Program-made: the position numbers and the translations under genes
In this document: one piece after another, positions 1 through 9,017 of the stretch
Layout of the letters: each line of letters begins with the position of its first letter
Numbering within the stretch: position 1 is the first letter of the stretch
Assembly (NCBI RefSeq): GCF_900102895.1
Contig: NZ_FNGD01000009.1
Coordinates: 1 to 64,000 of the forward strand
DNA from: Arthrobacter sp. ov407
GTDB taxonomy: Bacteria > Actinomycetota > Actinomycetes > Actinomycetales > Micrococcaceae
DNA: 64,000 nucleotides
Direction of reading: 5' to 3'
Notes under the pieces: model-generated
Databases searched by the model: none
The model's input: only the letters and a program-made list of their open reading frames with translations
Told to the model about the DNA's origin: nothing

Positions 1-2120
1 GGGCGGAAGTGCTGCTTGAGCTCCTCGGTGACCCGGGCGCGCATCCGGTTGTAGCCGGTCTGCGTGTCCGTGCCGGACTGGAAGCCGGTGGCAACGCTCT
101 TGGAGATGTCCCGGGTGCCGAGGTTCGTGGTCATGATGATCACGGTGTTCTTGAAGTCCACCACGCGGCCATGGCTATCGGTCAGGCGGCCGTCTTCCAT
201 GATCTGCAGCAGCGAGTTGAAGAGATCGGCGTGCGCCTTCTCCACTTCATCGAACAGGACCACGGAAAACGGACGACGACGGACCTTCTCGGTCAGCTGG
301 CCGCCCTCGTCGTAGCCCACGTACCCCGGCGGGGCACCGAAGAGCCGCGACACCGTGTGCTTCTCCGAGTACTCGGACATGTCCAGCGTGATCAGCGCGT
401 CCTCCTCGCCGAACAGGAACTCTGCGAGGGCCTTGGCCAGTTCGGTCTTGCCGACGCCGGTGGGGCCGGCGAAGATGAACGAGCCGCCCGGACGCTTGGG
501 GTCCTTCAGACCCGCACGGGTGCGCCGGACCGACCGCGAAACCGACTTAATCGCCTCATCCTGGCCCACCACACGCTGGTGCAGCTCGTCTTCCATCTTC
601 AGCAGGCGCGAGGACTCTTCCTCGGTCAGCTTGAAGACCGGGATGCCGGTGGAGTTCGCCAGCACCTCGGCGATGAGGTCCTCATCGACTTCGGAGATGT
701 CATCCATGCCGCCGGTCTTCCACTGGCGTTCCTTCTCGGCGCGCTCGGCAATGAGCTTCTGCTCCTTGTCGCGCAGCGACGCGGCGCCTTCGAAGTCTTG
801 CGCGTCGATCGCGGATTCCTTCTCCAGCTTCATGGCGGCGATCTTCTCGTCCATGATCTTGAGCTCGGGCGGCGCGGTCATGCGGCGGATGCGCAGCCGC
901 GCCCCGGCCTCGTCGATCAGGTCGATCGCCTTGTCCGGCAGGAACCGGTCCGAGATGTAGCGCTCCGAAAGGCTCGCCGCCGAGACCAGCGCGCCGTCGG
1001 TAATGGTGACCCGGTGGTGCGCCTCATACCGGTCCCGGAGCCCCTTGAGGATCTCGATCGCGTCCGCAACGGAGGGTTCCTTGACCTGGATCGGCTGGAA
1101 GCGGCGCTCCAGCGCGGCATCCTTCTCGATGTGCTTGCGGTACTCGTCCAGCGTGGTCGCACCGATGGTCTGCAGCTCCCCGCGGGCCAGCAACGGCTTC
1201 AGGATCGAGGCCGCATCGATGGCACCTTCGGCGGCTCCGGCACCCACCAGGGTCTGGATCTCATCAATGAACAAAAGAATGTCCCCGCGGCTGCGGATCT
1301 CCTTGAGGACCTTCTTCAGCCGCTCCTCGAAGTCACCGCGGTAACGGGAGCCAGCCACCACGGAGCCCAGGTCCAGGGTGTACAGCTGCTTGTCCTTGAT
1401 GGTCTCCGGGACATCCCCCCGGACGATCGCCTGGGCCAGGCCCTCGACGACGGCGGTCTTGCCGACGCCGGGCTCGCCGATCAGCACTGGATTGTTCTTG
1501 GTGCGGCGGGAAAGAACCTGCATGACGCGTTCCATTTCCTGCTCGCGGCCGATCACGGGATCCAGCTTGTTCTCGCGCGCCGCCTGGGTCAGATTGCGGC
1601 CGAACTGGTCCAGGACAACAGAACCGGCCGGGGTACCCTCGGCCTGGCCGGGGCCGACGCCGGCGCCCGTGGCCTCCTTGCCCTGGTAACCCGAGAGCAG
1701 CTGGATAACCTGCTGGCGGACCCGGCTCAGGTCGGCGCCGAGCTTGACGAGCACCTGCGCGGCAACGCCCTCACCCTCCCGGATGAGGCCCAGGAGGATG
1801 TGCTCGGTACCAATGTAGTTATGGCCCAGCTGCAGGGCCTCGCGCAGCGAGAGCTCAAGGACCTTCTTGGCACGAGGGGTAAAGGGGATGTGACCGGAAG
1901 GGGACTCCTGGCCCGGGCCGATGATCTCCTGAACCTGCTCGCGGACACCGTCGAGCGAAATGCCCAAGGATTCAAGGGCTTTGGCGGCAACACCTTCACC
2001 CTCATGGATCAGACCCAACAGGATGTGTTCGGTACCAATGTAACCGTGGTTCAGCATGCGTGCCTCTTCTTGGGCAAGCACAACTACGCGACGGGCACGG
2101 TCCGTAAATCGCTCAAACAT
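1..2120 (-). CDS. clpC: ClpC, ATP-dependent Clp protease ATP-binding subunit (C-terminus cut by window edge)
   Basis: Hsp100 AAA+ unfoldase that feeds substrates to ClpP in the cytoplasm. Read on the minus strand it begins [20 protein letters not shown] and carries two Clp_N repeats ([10 protein letters not shown] twice). NBD1 has Walker A GEPGVGKT (plus positions about 1460-1485). A UVR-like coiled segment ([13 protein letters not shown]) follows, then NBD2 with Walker A GPTGVGKT near 450 and the [13 protein letters not shown] pore-loop region near 330. About 706 codons are in the window; the family is about 830-850 aa, so roughly 125 C-terminal residues lie beyond base 1. The ATG at 2118-2120 is preceded by AGGAG at good spacing and starts with the family's conserved N-terminus. 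Identity is very secure. Confidence 0.97.
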   Translation of the reverse strand, partial: MFERFTDRARRVVVLAQEEARMLNHGYIGTEHILLGLIHEGEGVAAKALESLGISLDGVREQVQEIIGPGQESPSGHIPFTPRAKKVLELSLREALQLGHNYIGTEHILLGLIREGEGVAAQVLVKLGADLSRVRQQVIQLLSGYQGKEATGAGVGPGQAEGTPAGSVVLDQFGRNLTQAARENKLDPVIGREQEMERVMQVLSRRTKNNPVLIGEPGVGKTAVVEGLAQAIVRGDVPETIKDKQLYTLDLGSVVAGSRYRGDFEERLKKVLKEIRSRGDILLFIDEIQTLVGAGAAEGAIDAASILKPLLARGELQTIGATTLDEYRKHIEKDAALERRFQPIQVKEPSVADAIEILKGLRDRYEAHHRVTITDGALVSAASLSERYISDRFLPDKAIDLIDEAGARLRIRRMTAPPELKIMDEKIAAMKLEKESAIDAQDFEGAASLRDKEQKLIAERAEKERQWKTGGMDDISEVDEDLIAEVLANSTGIPVFKLTEEESSRLLKMEDELHQRVVGQDEAIKSVSRSVRRTRAGLKDPKRPGGSFIFAGPTGVGKTELAKALAEFLFGEEDALITLDMSEYSEKHTVSRLFGAPPGYVGYDEGGQLTEKVRRRPFSVVLFDEVEKAHADLFNSLLQIMEDGRLTDSHGRVVDFKNTVIIMTTNLGTRDISKSVATGFQSGTDTQTGYNRMRARVTEELKQHFR

Positions 2121-2489
2121 TTCGCCACACTCCTGGCTGCCCCCATACCTTGATGCTACGTCGCCTCAGGCACGCTTGGGGCGTTCGCCGGAGGCAGATA
2201 TTAGAGAGCCGGATTCAGCTGACGTCCCCCGTGTGGGTGGTGATGATAAAGGACTTGTCCACCCTGGCCAAAAGCCCTTGGCGCAAATCCCGGCGACACG
2301 CTTATCGAAACGCCGATAGCAGCGCATACGTACCCGTCGGGTCAGGAACGATCTCCGCTAGCCGTGCGGCGGAGCGCCTAAGTCCCGATCACCCTTGCGA
2401 GCCGTCGTGGGACTCTGAGACGTGCCGGCCACCGAATCTGACTGGGCCGCAGTCCTGACCACAGAACGGCGCCTTGCCCTTCTGGAGGG
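2121..2489. other. Intergenic region upstream of clpC
   Basis: About 370 bases without a convincing gene. It carries the clpC leader and presumably its promoter: a TAATAT hexamer on the minus strand near 2196 could be a -10, but no good -35 pairs with it. A short inverted repeat CAGAA/TTCTG near 2462-2484 lies just downstream of the epimerase-like gene and could be a weak terminator. A ClgR-type operator was looked for and not found with correct spacing. Confidence 0.4.
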
Positions 2490-3449
2490 TTATCGGACGG
2501 GCGGAGATTCGTCAGCCCCGTAATCCACGAGTGTTTCGGCGATGGCCTGATCGAGGGGTGTTGCCGTGAGACCGAGCCTGTCCGCTATTTTGCTGCTGCC
2601 GACGATGAAGGGTTCCTCGAATTGGTACTGCATTTCAAGGAGTTCCCGAACAGTGGAGTTGATGAGACTGAGGCCGCGCAGGAGCAGTGGCGGCACGGCG
2701 CGGAGCCTGGTGCGGGGCTGGCCGGCGTGCTTGTAGATCATGTCGACGAGCTCTCTGGTGGTGCGCGTCTCGGGGTCGTTGGGCAGATGCCAGATTTCTC
2801 CGGGGGCGTCCGGGTGTTCGCCCAGCACGGCAAGACCTTCACCGATGTCAGGAATGTACGTGTAAGTATGGGGCTGGTCCGGGTCGCCGAGCACATTGGC
2901 GGTCTTACCGGCCAGGGCTGCGGGAAAGACCCGGTCCCCGAGGTTGGATTGTGCACCTCCGCGGGGGCCGAAATAGTCGGAGGCGCGGCCGATCGCGACT
3001 TCGACGCGACCTTCACGGTGGGCCGCGAGGAGCTCCTGCGACATCCTTGCCCGGAGTTGTCCTTTTTTGGTGTGGGCGTTGTATGCGCGGTCTTCGGTCA
3101 GCGGACGTCCGTCGGGGCGGCCGTACATGTACACGTTTTCCATGCTGACCAGACGGGCGCCGGTGCTTTCGGCGGCGGCCAGCACCCCGGACTGCAGGGC
3201 TGGGAACTGTGTGTTCCACTCAGGGTACGGCGGGTTCAGGGTCTGATAAACGACGGCGGCCCCCCGGGCTGCTTCGGCGGCGAATGCGGGATCGCCGGCG
3301 TCCCCGGCGGCAACTTCCACGTCGTTGGGAACGCGTGCTCGTCCTGACCGATTCACGAGCCGGACGGTCCGGTCACGGCTCCGGAGGGCGTCGTACGTGG
3401 CGAGCCCGATGGCTCCGGTGCCGAAGATGACGTGCAGTCCCGTGCTCAT
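2490..3449 (-). CDS. NAD-dependent epimerase/dehydratase-family protein
   Basis: Extended SDR-like protein of 319 aa. The N-terminus HVIFGTGAIGLATYDAL is a Rossmann fold with the GxGxxG dinucleotide loop. VSMENVYMYG at about residue 125 occupies the catalytic Ser/Tyr region (YMYG; the classical YxxxK is not obvious). The C-terminal substrate region HTYTYIPDIGEGLAVLGEH is typical of NAD-dependent epimerases and NmrA-like enzymes. The ATG at 3447-3449 was chosen because it abuts the Rossmann strand and overlaps the upstream DUF4386 stop by ATGA, implying translational coupling. Substrate unknown. Confidence 0.85.
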   Translation of the reverse strand: MSTGLHVIFGTGAIGLATYDALRSRDRTVRLVNRSGRARVPNDVEVAAGDAGDPAFAAEAARGAAVVYQTLNPPYPEWNTQFPALQSGVLAAAESTGARLVSMENVYMYGRPDGRPLTEDRAYNAHTKKGQLRARMSQELLAAHREGRVEVAIGRASDYFGPRGGAQSNLGDRVFPAALAGKTANVLGDPDQPHTYTYIPDIGEGLAVLGEHPDAPGEIWHLPNDPETRTTRELVDMIYKHAGQPRTRLRAVPPLLLRGLSLINSTVRELLEMQYQFEEPFIVGSSKIADRLGLTATPLDQAIAETLVDYGADESPPVR

Positions 3450-4204
3450 GCTGCTGCTGCCCCGGCCGTCTCGCCGGGGCGCTGTTCCACGGCGGGCCGG
3501 CGGACCAGGATGCTGACGCCGAGTGCAGCCACCCACAACCCCCAGCCGGTGCTGCCGAGGAGGCCTGCAAGGTCCCAGACGGGGAAGCCCGGGAGTGCCG
3601 TGGCAACGATGTCACCCTGATTCAGCAGATAGATCATGCTGACGGCGAGTCCGACGGCGCCGAGCCAGCGCGGGAGGATCCCGCTGCGCAGGATGATCAC
3701 GCAGAGTGTGACCGACCACGCGATGACAAGCAACTGACCCAGGTGTTCCCCCAGCAGCGCTCCGCCGAACTGGTGTTGAGCGGTCCAGGCGGCGTCCACG
3801 GCCGCCCGTGTCGTGGCGTCGCCCGTGACATAGGAGCCGGCCAGGGGCGGAACGACGAACACCCAGCGCAGGAATCCTATGAGAGACAGGAGCACCGAGG
3901 CGGCACCTGCGTACGTGGCGACCCGCAGGGCCGGATCCTGGCGGAGGCCGAGCGCCGCGGGCAGCAGAAGAATCGGCACGGCAAGGAGCCCGTACGCCCA
4001 GGCCGTCGCAAACCAGATCCAGACCAACCCGGGACCGCCGGCTGCGAATGCCGGCAGCACCACGCCGGCCGGCTCCCGCAGGATGTCCGGCCAGTCAAAC
4101 GTCACCGAAAGCGTGGTAGCTGCCGCGGCGAACGCGAGGGCGCTCACGACGAACAATCCGCCCGTCACCCGCCGAAGGTTCCTGCCCGGGTACTTGAATG
4201 TCAC
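3446..4204 (-). CDS. DUF4386-like integral membrane protein
   Basis: A 252-aa polytopic protein with about six hydrophobic segments (for example GLFVVSALAFAAAATTL, LLAVPILLLPAALGL, LGQLLVIAWSVTLCVIIL, LLGSTGWGLWVAALGVSIL). The pattern of N-terminal Arg-rich start, large extracytoplasmic loop and four C-terminal helices fits DUF4386. The GTG start at 4204 (VTFKYPGRNLRR) is preceded by GAAGGG; longer in-frame starts add non-conserved Cys/Arg-rich sequence. Its stop overlaps the epimerase-like start. The function of DUF4386 is unknown; family assignment is from composition and resemblance. Confidence 0.75.
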   Translation of the reverse strand: MTFKYPGRNLRRVTGGLFVVSALAFAAAATTLSVTFDWPDILREPAGVVLPAFAAGGPGLVWIWFATAWAYGLLAVPILLLPAALGLRQDPALRVATYAGAASVLLSLIGFLRWVFVVPPLAGSYVTGDATTRAAVDAAWTAQHQFGGALLGEHLGQLLVIAWSVTLCVIILRSGILPRWLGAVGLAVSMIYLLNQGDIVATALPGFPVWDLAGLLGSTGWGLWVAALGVSILVRRPAVEQRPGETAGAAAA

Positions 4205-4253
4205 GATGGTCCGCCCTTCAATGCTCAACGTCCAGTTTCCGTCCGCGCATAAG

Positions 4254-4565
4254 TCAGTCCGGTATTTCCATCTGGAAGCCGCAGCCGCAGCGCAGGACCC
4301 TGGTGCGCAGATACACCTCCAGGGGCACGCCACCGAGATCTTCGGTTGACGCCGGGGCGCAGATGCTGCGTTGCTCGGAGCCGCCCACCGTCATCGGTTT
4401 CCCGCAGTGCATGTACGCCCCGCCGAACTGCAGCACCCCGGGCCCTTGCCCGGGCCGATTCGCGATCTCGGCAGCCTGCGCCACATTGGCCGGGTGGGCA
4501 TAGAAAAAGCCGCATTCAACGCAGGAGTATGCGACATCCACCAGCCCTGTTCTCGGCGGCTTCAT
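4254..4565 (-). CDS. Small zinc-ribbon-like conserved hypothetical protein
   Basis: 103 aa with Cys pairs SCVECGFFYAHPAN, YMHCGKPM and LRCGCGFQ, consistent with a small zinc-binding fold. The C-terminal CGCGFQMEIPD resembles a treble-clef or ribbon half. Soluble, no signal peptide. It lies upstream of the DUF4386 pair on the same strand but 49 bp away. Function unknown; DNA or RNA binding would be a guess. Confidence 0.65.
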   Translation of the reverse strand: MKPPRTGLVDVAYSCVECGFFYAHPANVAQAAEIANRPGQGPGVLQFGGAYMHCGKPMTVGGSEQRSICAPASTEDLGGVPLEVYLRTRVLRCGCGFQMEIPD

Positions 4566-4890
4566 CGCCTGGATCGATTCGATGACGAGGTGCTCGTCGG
4601 TGACACACTCGGTGTGCCAGGGCCGTCGCCCGCGGGCACGTGCCGGTTTGCGGGGTGCGAGACGGTCGACATCTACAGACTCCTTAGTCCGGGAGCGCCC
4701 GTCCGGGATCTTCCGGCCGTGGCCCCATCATCGTGTCTCCCCCGGCATCAGGGTAGCTCTGCGCCGGGACGCTGACAAGGACACGGCTCACCTCGGCCAA
4801 TAGTCTCCGCCCACGCACACCCCCGCTGCCGCAGTCCCCAAAATCGGCAACTCGGCGGTGTTCCCCGGGACACTCTGTAAGGCCGGCCTC
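4566..4890. other. Intergenic region, no recognised gene
   Basis: About 325 bases between two small minus-strand genes. Open frames here have no recognisable domains or good ribosome binding sites, and no strong hairpin with a U-run was seen. Confidence 0.4.
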
Positions 4891-5148
4891 TCAGGGCTGT
4901 GTTGCGTCGAAGAAACGCTGCTCCGGTCCGGTTGCCGTGATCTGGCCTGCCCTGGACCGGATAAAATCGCGGTCTTCCTGTGAGAGCGTAATCTCGCCGT
5001 GCTGGTCACAGTCGGCACTTCCGCCGGTCGCCTCACAGATGGTGGCCACCAGCGTGCGCGGGAGGATCAGGCATCCCGGGTTGTCGATCAGCCATTGCCG
5101 CGTTTCGGGCCTGAGCCTGTGCCAGTTGCCCTTGACGATCATCTCCAT
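4891..5148 (-). CDS. Conserved small hypothetical protein
   Basis: 85 aa beginning MEMIVKGNWHRLRPETRQWL with a strong AGGAAGG ribosome binding site eight bases upstream. The charged helical N-terminal half and the IPRTLVATICEATGG-like middle look like a compact soluble protein. It resembles short proteins of unknown function that I associate with Arthrobacter genomes. No catalytic motif, no membrane segment. It is monocistronic by spacing. Confidence 0.65.
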   Translation of the reverse strand: MEMIVKGNWHRLRPETRQWLIDNPGCLILPRTLVATICEATGGSADCDQHGEITLSQEDRDFIRSRAGQITATGPEQRFFDATQP

Positions 5149-5314
5149 CGATGCTGCCTTCCTGTGGTGGCCACGGCCGAAGCGCCAGGTCCCGGGTAGT
5201 GGATCGCGCTCAGCCTACGCCCCGTGATCGAAGAATGACACGGCGCCCGGAGCTGAATGGTCCGAGGTAACCCCGCCGATTCCGCAGGCCGCGCCTATCG
5301 CGACGACACGCGCC

Positions 5315-5578
5315 TCAATCGGCGGCTGAGCGAACGACGCACCACTGGTTGCCTTCCGGATCCTGCAAGACCTGGAATGTGCCGACCGAATCGGCATGGA
5401 TCGCGCCGACCATTACAGCCCCAAGGGCTACCGCCGCAGCGGCAGCGCCAGACACGTCATCCACGTGCACATCTAAATGGAGGCGGTTCTTAACCTGCTT
5501 CGTCTCGGGCACGCGCTGGAAGGCTGGTCGCGTCCATCCCGGCGGATCGATGAAGGACCATTCATTGCTTCGATGCAC
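5315..5578 (-). pseudogene. VOC/glyoxalase-like fragment (N-terminally truncated)
   Basis: The reading frame encodes FQRVPETKQVKNRLHLDVHV and ends ADSVGTFQVLQDPEGNQWCVV, the second half of a Glyoxalase_6 / VOC domain. The usual first beta-alpha-beta-beta-beta module is missing; upstream codons have no family resemblance and run into the divergent regulator at 5676. A GTG at 5578 could start an 87-aa product, but a single half-module is unlikely to be active. Read as a decayed gene. Confidence 0.6.
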
Positions 5579-5675
5579 CGGAGTTCCGCCGGCATGATCA
5601 CCCTGCGTGTGGGCAGACGTCAGCACGTTTTTCTTTGTTCGACAGCGCCGGTTGGCGAGCGGATACTGAAGAACC

Positions 5676-8600
5676 ATGAAGCCTACCCAAAGCGGGTTGC
5701 GCATCCAGCTTCTCGGCTCGTTCATCGTGTACGTCAACGGGAACGCCGTCGAGAACAGCCACTGGCGGCTGCGGAAGGCAAAGGCCGTGGTGGCGATGCT
5801 TGCGTTGGCGCGTGGTCAGCGTGGCCGTCGCGAGCAGGTACTGGACCGCCTGTGGCCCGACATGGAGCCGGCGGCCGCCGCACGGAATCTGCATCAGACC
5901 CTGTACGTCGCTCGCCGTACGCTCGCTGGCGCTGGAGCCGGCAGCGACGGGCTGCTCGCCATCCGTGGTGACGTGGTCGTGCTGGATGACACTGGCCCGG
6001 TCGATGTCGATGTCCTGCAGTTCGAGCGTTCGGCCGTGGCAGCGTTGGCTGCAGGTGTCGAGGCAAACCTGCGCGATGCGGCCGACTTGTACAGTGGTGA
6101 TCTTCTGCCGGAGCTGCCGGATGCGGATTGGCTGACGACACGCCGCGATGAGCTCCGGGAAATCCATCGCGAGGTACTGGTGAAACTGGCGTCCACGGTG
6201 GCGCAGCGCGCGCCGGAGGAAGCGTTGATCATCCTCACCCATGCGCTCGAATCCGATCCCATCCACGAGGGGGCCGTGCGTGCGCAGATGGTGGTACTGG
6301 CTGGGATGGGCCGGCGGTCGGAAGCATTGGCACGATATGAGCGGCTGGTCGACGAACTCCTCGACGCGTTCGGGACCGACCCGGACACCCGGACGATGGG
6401 ACTGTTTCGCGAGTTGTTGACCGGCTCGCCGCCCGAGGAGCGCCTCCACCGGCCCGCCGGCGTGACCGGCAAAGACGATGCCATCGGTTATCTGCCATCC
6501 CCGCTGACAAGCTTCATCGGGCGCGAGCGTGAGCTCGTTGACGTCGAGCGGCTGATGGGCCATGCTCGCCTGCTCACCCTCACCGGGGCTGGCGGCAGCG
6601 GCAAAACCAGACTGGCATTGGAGGCCGCGAAGGCAGTTCGTCCTGAGTACGTGGACGGAGTCTGGTTCGTCGACCTCGCGGCCGTTGGGGAGTCGCTGCT
6701 GGTGGCCGATGCCGTAGCCGAGGTCCTCGGGTTGGATTCCGGCGCGGCACCAAGCCGCGTGCAAGCGCTGGTCGACCAACTGCGGCGACGCTCGCTGCTC
6801 CTCGTGCTGGACAACTGCGAACACCTGCTCGCGGCCTGTGCGCAACTCGTCGTCGCGCTACTCGACGGATCCCCTGGGGTTAAAGTGCTGGCCACCAGCC
6901 GGGAGCCACTCCATGCCGACGGAGAGTACACCTACCGGGTGCCGTCATTGCCCCTGCCCTCGCCCCTGCGGACCGACGCTCTCGACCTGGCCGCGCTGGG
7001 CCGTCTGCCCTCTGTCCGGCTTTTCGTTGAGCGGGCAGCGCAGGTCCGGCCGGGTTTCGCGCTCGACGCCGACAACGCGCAGGGGGTGACAGAGTTGTGC
7101 CGACGGCTCGACGGGATGCCGCTGGCCCTGGAATTGGCCGCGGCCAGAACCGCCGTACTCGAACCCGCCGAGATCGTCCAGAGATTGGGCGATGCTTTGT
7201 CCATGCTCGGCGGGGGAACCAGCGGCGTCACGCGGCACCAGACGCTGCGTGGCACCTTGGAATGGAGCCACGAACTGCTCACCAAACCGGAGCAGGTTCT
7301 GCTGCGCCGGCTGTCTGTGTTCGCGGGTGGTTTCACCCTCGACGCTGTGGTAGCAGTCTGCGCTGACGCGCCCCTCCAGCAAGTCGAACTGCTCGACCTG
7401 TTGGCCAAGCTGGTGGACAAGTCTTTGGTGGTCACCGAAAGGAGGGGCGCCGGGACCCGATACCGGCAATTGGAGACGGTCCGCCAGTTTGGGCACGAGA
7501 ATCTCGATCATGCAGGTGAGGCGGCTCAACTGGCGGCTGCGCATTGCGCCTACTTCCTTGCCGTCGCCGAATCCCACAATCCCGAACGGGCCACCGGGGT
7601 GGTCATCGAACAGCCGAAGGTGCTCGACCGCGAGCACGACAACCTGCGCGCTGCGCTGCGCTGGTCGTGCGCACACGAGCCCGAGACCGCGCTCCGGCTC
7701 GTCGCCAGCCTGTGGCGGTTCTGGTTCCTCCGCGGTCACGCGGTCGAGGGAGCACGTTGGGTCGAGCGTGCCTTGGCGGTGGCTCCCGACTCGACCCGGC
7801 CTCGCGCGGCCGCTCTGATCGGCCTGACCGGGCTGGACAGCCGGCAGGGCCGCGGCGATCGGCATCGGGCGCTCGGCGCGGAGGCCCTGGCCATCATGCG
7901 GGAGATCGGCAACCCCGACGAGGTGGCGATGGCCCGGCTCATTGAGACCTCACTCGCCTGGAGCACTTTCGACTTGGACGAGGCCGAACAGCTGGCAGCC
8001 GACGTGCACACCGAGGCAGTCGAGGGTGGCAGACCCGAACATGCCGCTGCCAGCAGTTGGCTGCTCGGCCAGTGCGCGTTGTCCCGGGAGGACGGACCAC
8101 TCGCCGCCCGTCACCTAAACACCTGCCTGAGCGAACTCGCACAGTCTGAGACCAGCACTCCACCCTTCCTGCCGGTGATCACGCCCAGCCTGCAACTGGT
8201 CCCGATCGCCGGACGGTTGGTCCCCTGCGTCGAGGAGACCCTGCTGTTGGGCCGGCGGGTTGGCGTCATCCAAGCCAAAGGCTACGTGCTGTCCGCGATC
8301 GGCTACGCGGCCAGGCTTTCGAGGGACACGCAGTCTGCGATATCCGTCATCACGGACGCAGCCGAACATTTCGCCGAGTTAGGAGATGACCTGGCTAGGG
8401 CGCAAACACTTCACCAACTTGGCTGCATTCTGCGCGACTGTGGCGACCACAGCGCGGCCGATGAGGCCCTGTCCTTGGCGCGGGAGCTTCGGCTCGGCCT
8501 GGGCGACCGACGCGGCGAGCTGCTGACCGAGATTAATATCGCCCTGCTCCGCGCCATGGGTGGTGATATCGACCGCGGCCTGACAGACGCTCGGCGTTGC

Positions 8601-8942
8601 CTTTCAGGGTTCGAGTCCGCGGGAGATCAGGTGGGGATGGGCGCCACGCTGACCATTCTCGGTGCCGTCGAACTGATCTCCGGGGAGGTCCGGGCAGCGC
8701 GAGAAATGTACAGGCAGGCAGCGGAAAGGGTCGCCCCATGGCGGCGACACACCGGCTGGCAACGGTTGATGGTGGCAGAACTATCCAACGAGCTCGGCGA
8801 CCCGCATCGGGCGGCCCGCGAAATTGACAGGGCTGGGGCGATTTTCGACCGAACGAGATGCCTCATCGCCGGTCAGCGGCTGGCCGCACTGCGTAGGCGG
8901 GACTCGGATGATGATGTTGAGACGGCGTTGAGTGCTCGTTGA
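5676..8942 (+). CDS. AfsR/SARP-family transcriptional regulator with NB-ARC and TPR domains
   Basis: 1088-aa STAND-type activator. Residues about 8-95 are an OmpR-like winged helix (LRIQLLGSFIVYVNG, QVLDRLWPDMEPAAAARNLHQTLYVARRTL) and 100-245 are the BTAD helical domain. NB-ARC ATPase follows with Walker A GAGGSGKTR at 303-312, Walker B LLLVLDNCEHLL near 375 and GLPLALELAAAR-type sensor. Residues about 600-1088 are TPR-like helical repeats. SARPs bind direct repeats near the -35 of target promoters. The adjacent FAD oxidoreductase, with a perfect 13-bp tandem repeat in its leader, is the obvious target candidate. No other biosynthetic gene is nearby, so control of a secondary-metabolite cluster is not supported here. 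Confidence 0.9.
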   Translation: MKPTQSGLRIQLLGSFIVYVNGNAVENSHWRLRKAKAVVAMLALARGQRGRREQVLDRLWPDMEPAAAARNLHQTLYVARRTLAGAGAGSDGLLAIRGDVVVLDDTGPVDVDVLQFERSAVAALAAGVEANLRDAADLYSGDLLPELPDADWLTTRRDELREIHREVLVKLASTVAQRAPEEALIILTHALESDPIHEGAVRAQMVVLAGMGRRSEALARYERLVDELLDAFGTDPDTRTMGLFRELLTGSPPEERLHRPAGVTGKDDAIGYLPSPLTSFIGRERELVDVERLMGHARLLTLTGAGGSGKTRLALEAAKAVRPEYVDGVWFVDLAAVGESLLVADAVAEVLGLDSGAAPSRVQALVDQLRRRSLLLVLDNCEHLLAACAQLVVALLDGSPGVKVLATSREPLHADGEYTYRVPSLPLPSPLRTDALDLAALGRLPSVRLFVERAAQVRPGFALDADNAQGVTELCRRLDGMPLALELAAARTAVLEPAEIVQRLGDALSMLGGGTSGVTRHQTLRGTLEWSHELLTKPEQVLLRRLSVFAGGFTLDAVVAVCADAPLQQVELLDLLAKLVDKSLVVTERRGAGTRYRQLETVRQFGHENLDHAGEAAQLAAAHCAYFLAVAESHNPERATGVVIEQPKVLDREHDNLRAALRWSCAHEPETALRLVASLWRFWFLRGHAVEGARWVERALAVAPDSTRPRAAALIGLTGLDSRQGRGDRHRALGAEALAIMREIGNPDEVAMARLIETSLAWSTFDLDEAEQLAADVHTEAVEGGRPEHAAASSWLLGQCALSREDGPLAARHLNTCLSELAQSETSTPPFLPVITPSLQLVPIAGRLVPCVEETLLLGRRVGVIQAKGYVLSAIGYAARLSRDTQSAISVITDAAEHFAELGDDLARAQTLHQLGCILRDCGDHSAADEALSLARELRLGLGDRRGELLTEINIALLRAMGGDIDRGLTDARRCLSGFESAGDQVGMGATLTILGAVELISGEVRAAREMYRQAAERVAPWRRHTGWQRLMVAELSNELGDPHRAAREIDRAGAIFDRTRCLIAGQRLAALRRRDSDDDVETALSAR

Positions 8943-8966
8943 GGACGGTTCACTAGCGTTATTCCT

Positions 8967-8992
8967 GGATCTGACAAACGGATCTGACAAAC
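8967..8992 (+). promoter_or_regulatory. Perfect 13-bp tandem repeat, candidate SARP operator
   Basis: GGATCTGACAAAC occurs twice head-to-tail with no spacer in the 75-bp gap between the AfsR-type gene and the FAD oxidoreductase. Direct repeats are the known SARP operator form, though the usual period is 11 or 22 bp, so a 13-bp period is atypical. A fortuitous leader repeat is the alternative. Confidence 0.45.
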
Positions 8993-9017
8993 AAACAGCA
9001 ATCAGGAGGAACGCATC

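Noticed and set aside
9..2153. 714-codon plus-strand open frame
   Set aside because: It is the complement of clpC. The minus-strand translation matches ClpC throughout, and the plus frame has no known domain.
2121..2489. ClgR-type operator upstream of clpC
   Set aside because: Candidate CGC/GCG pairs have the wrong spacing (7 instead of 5).
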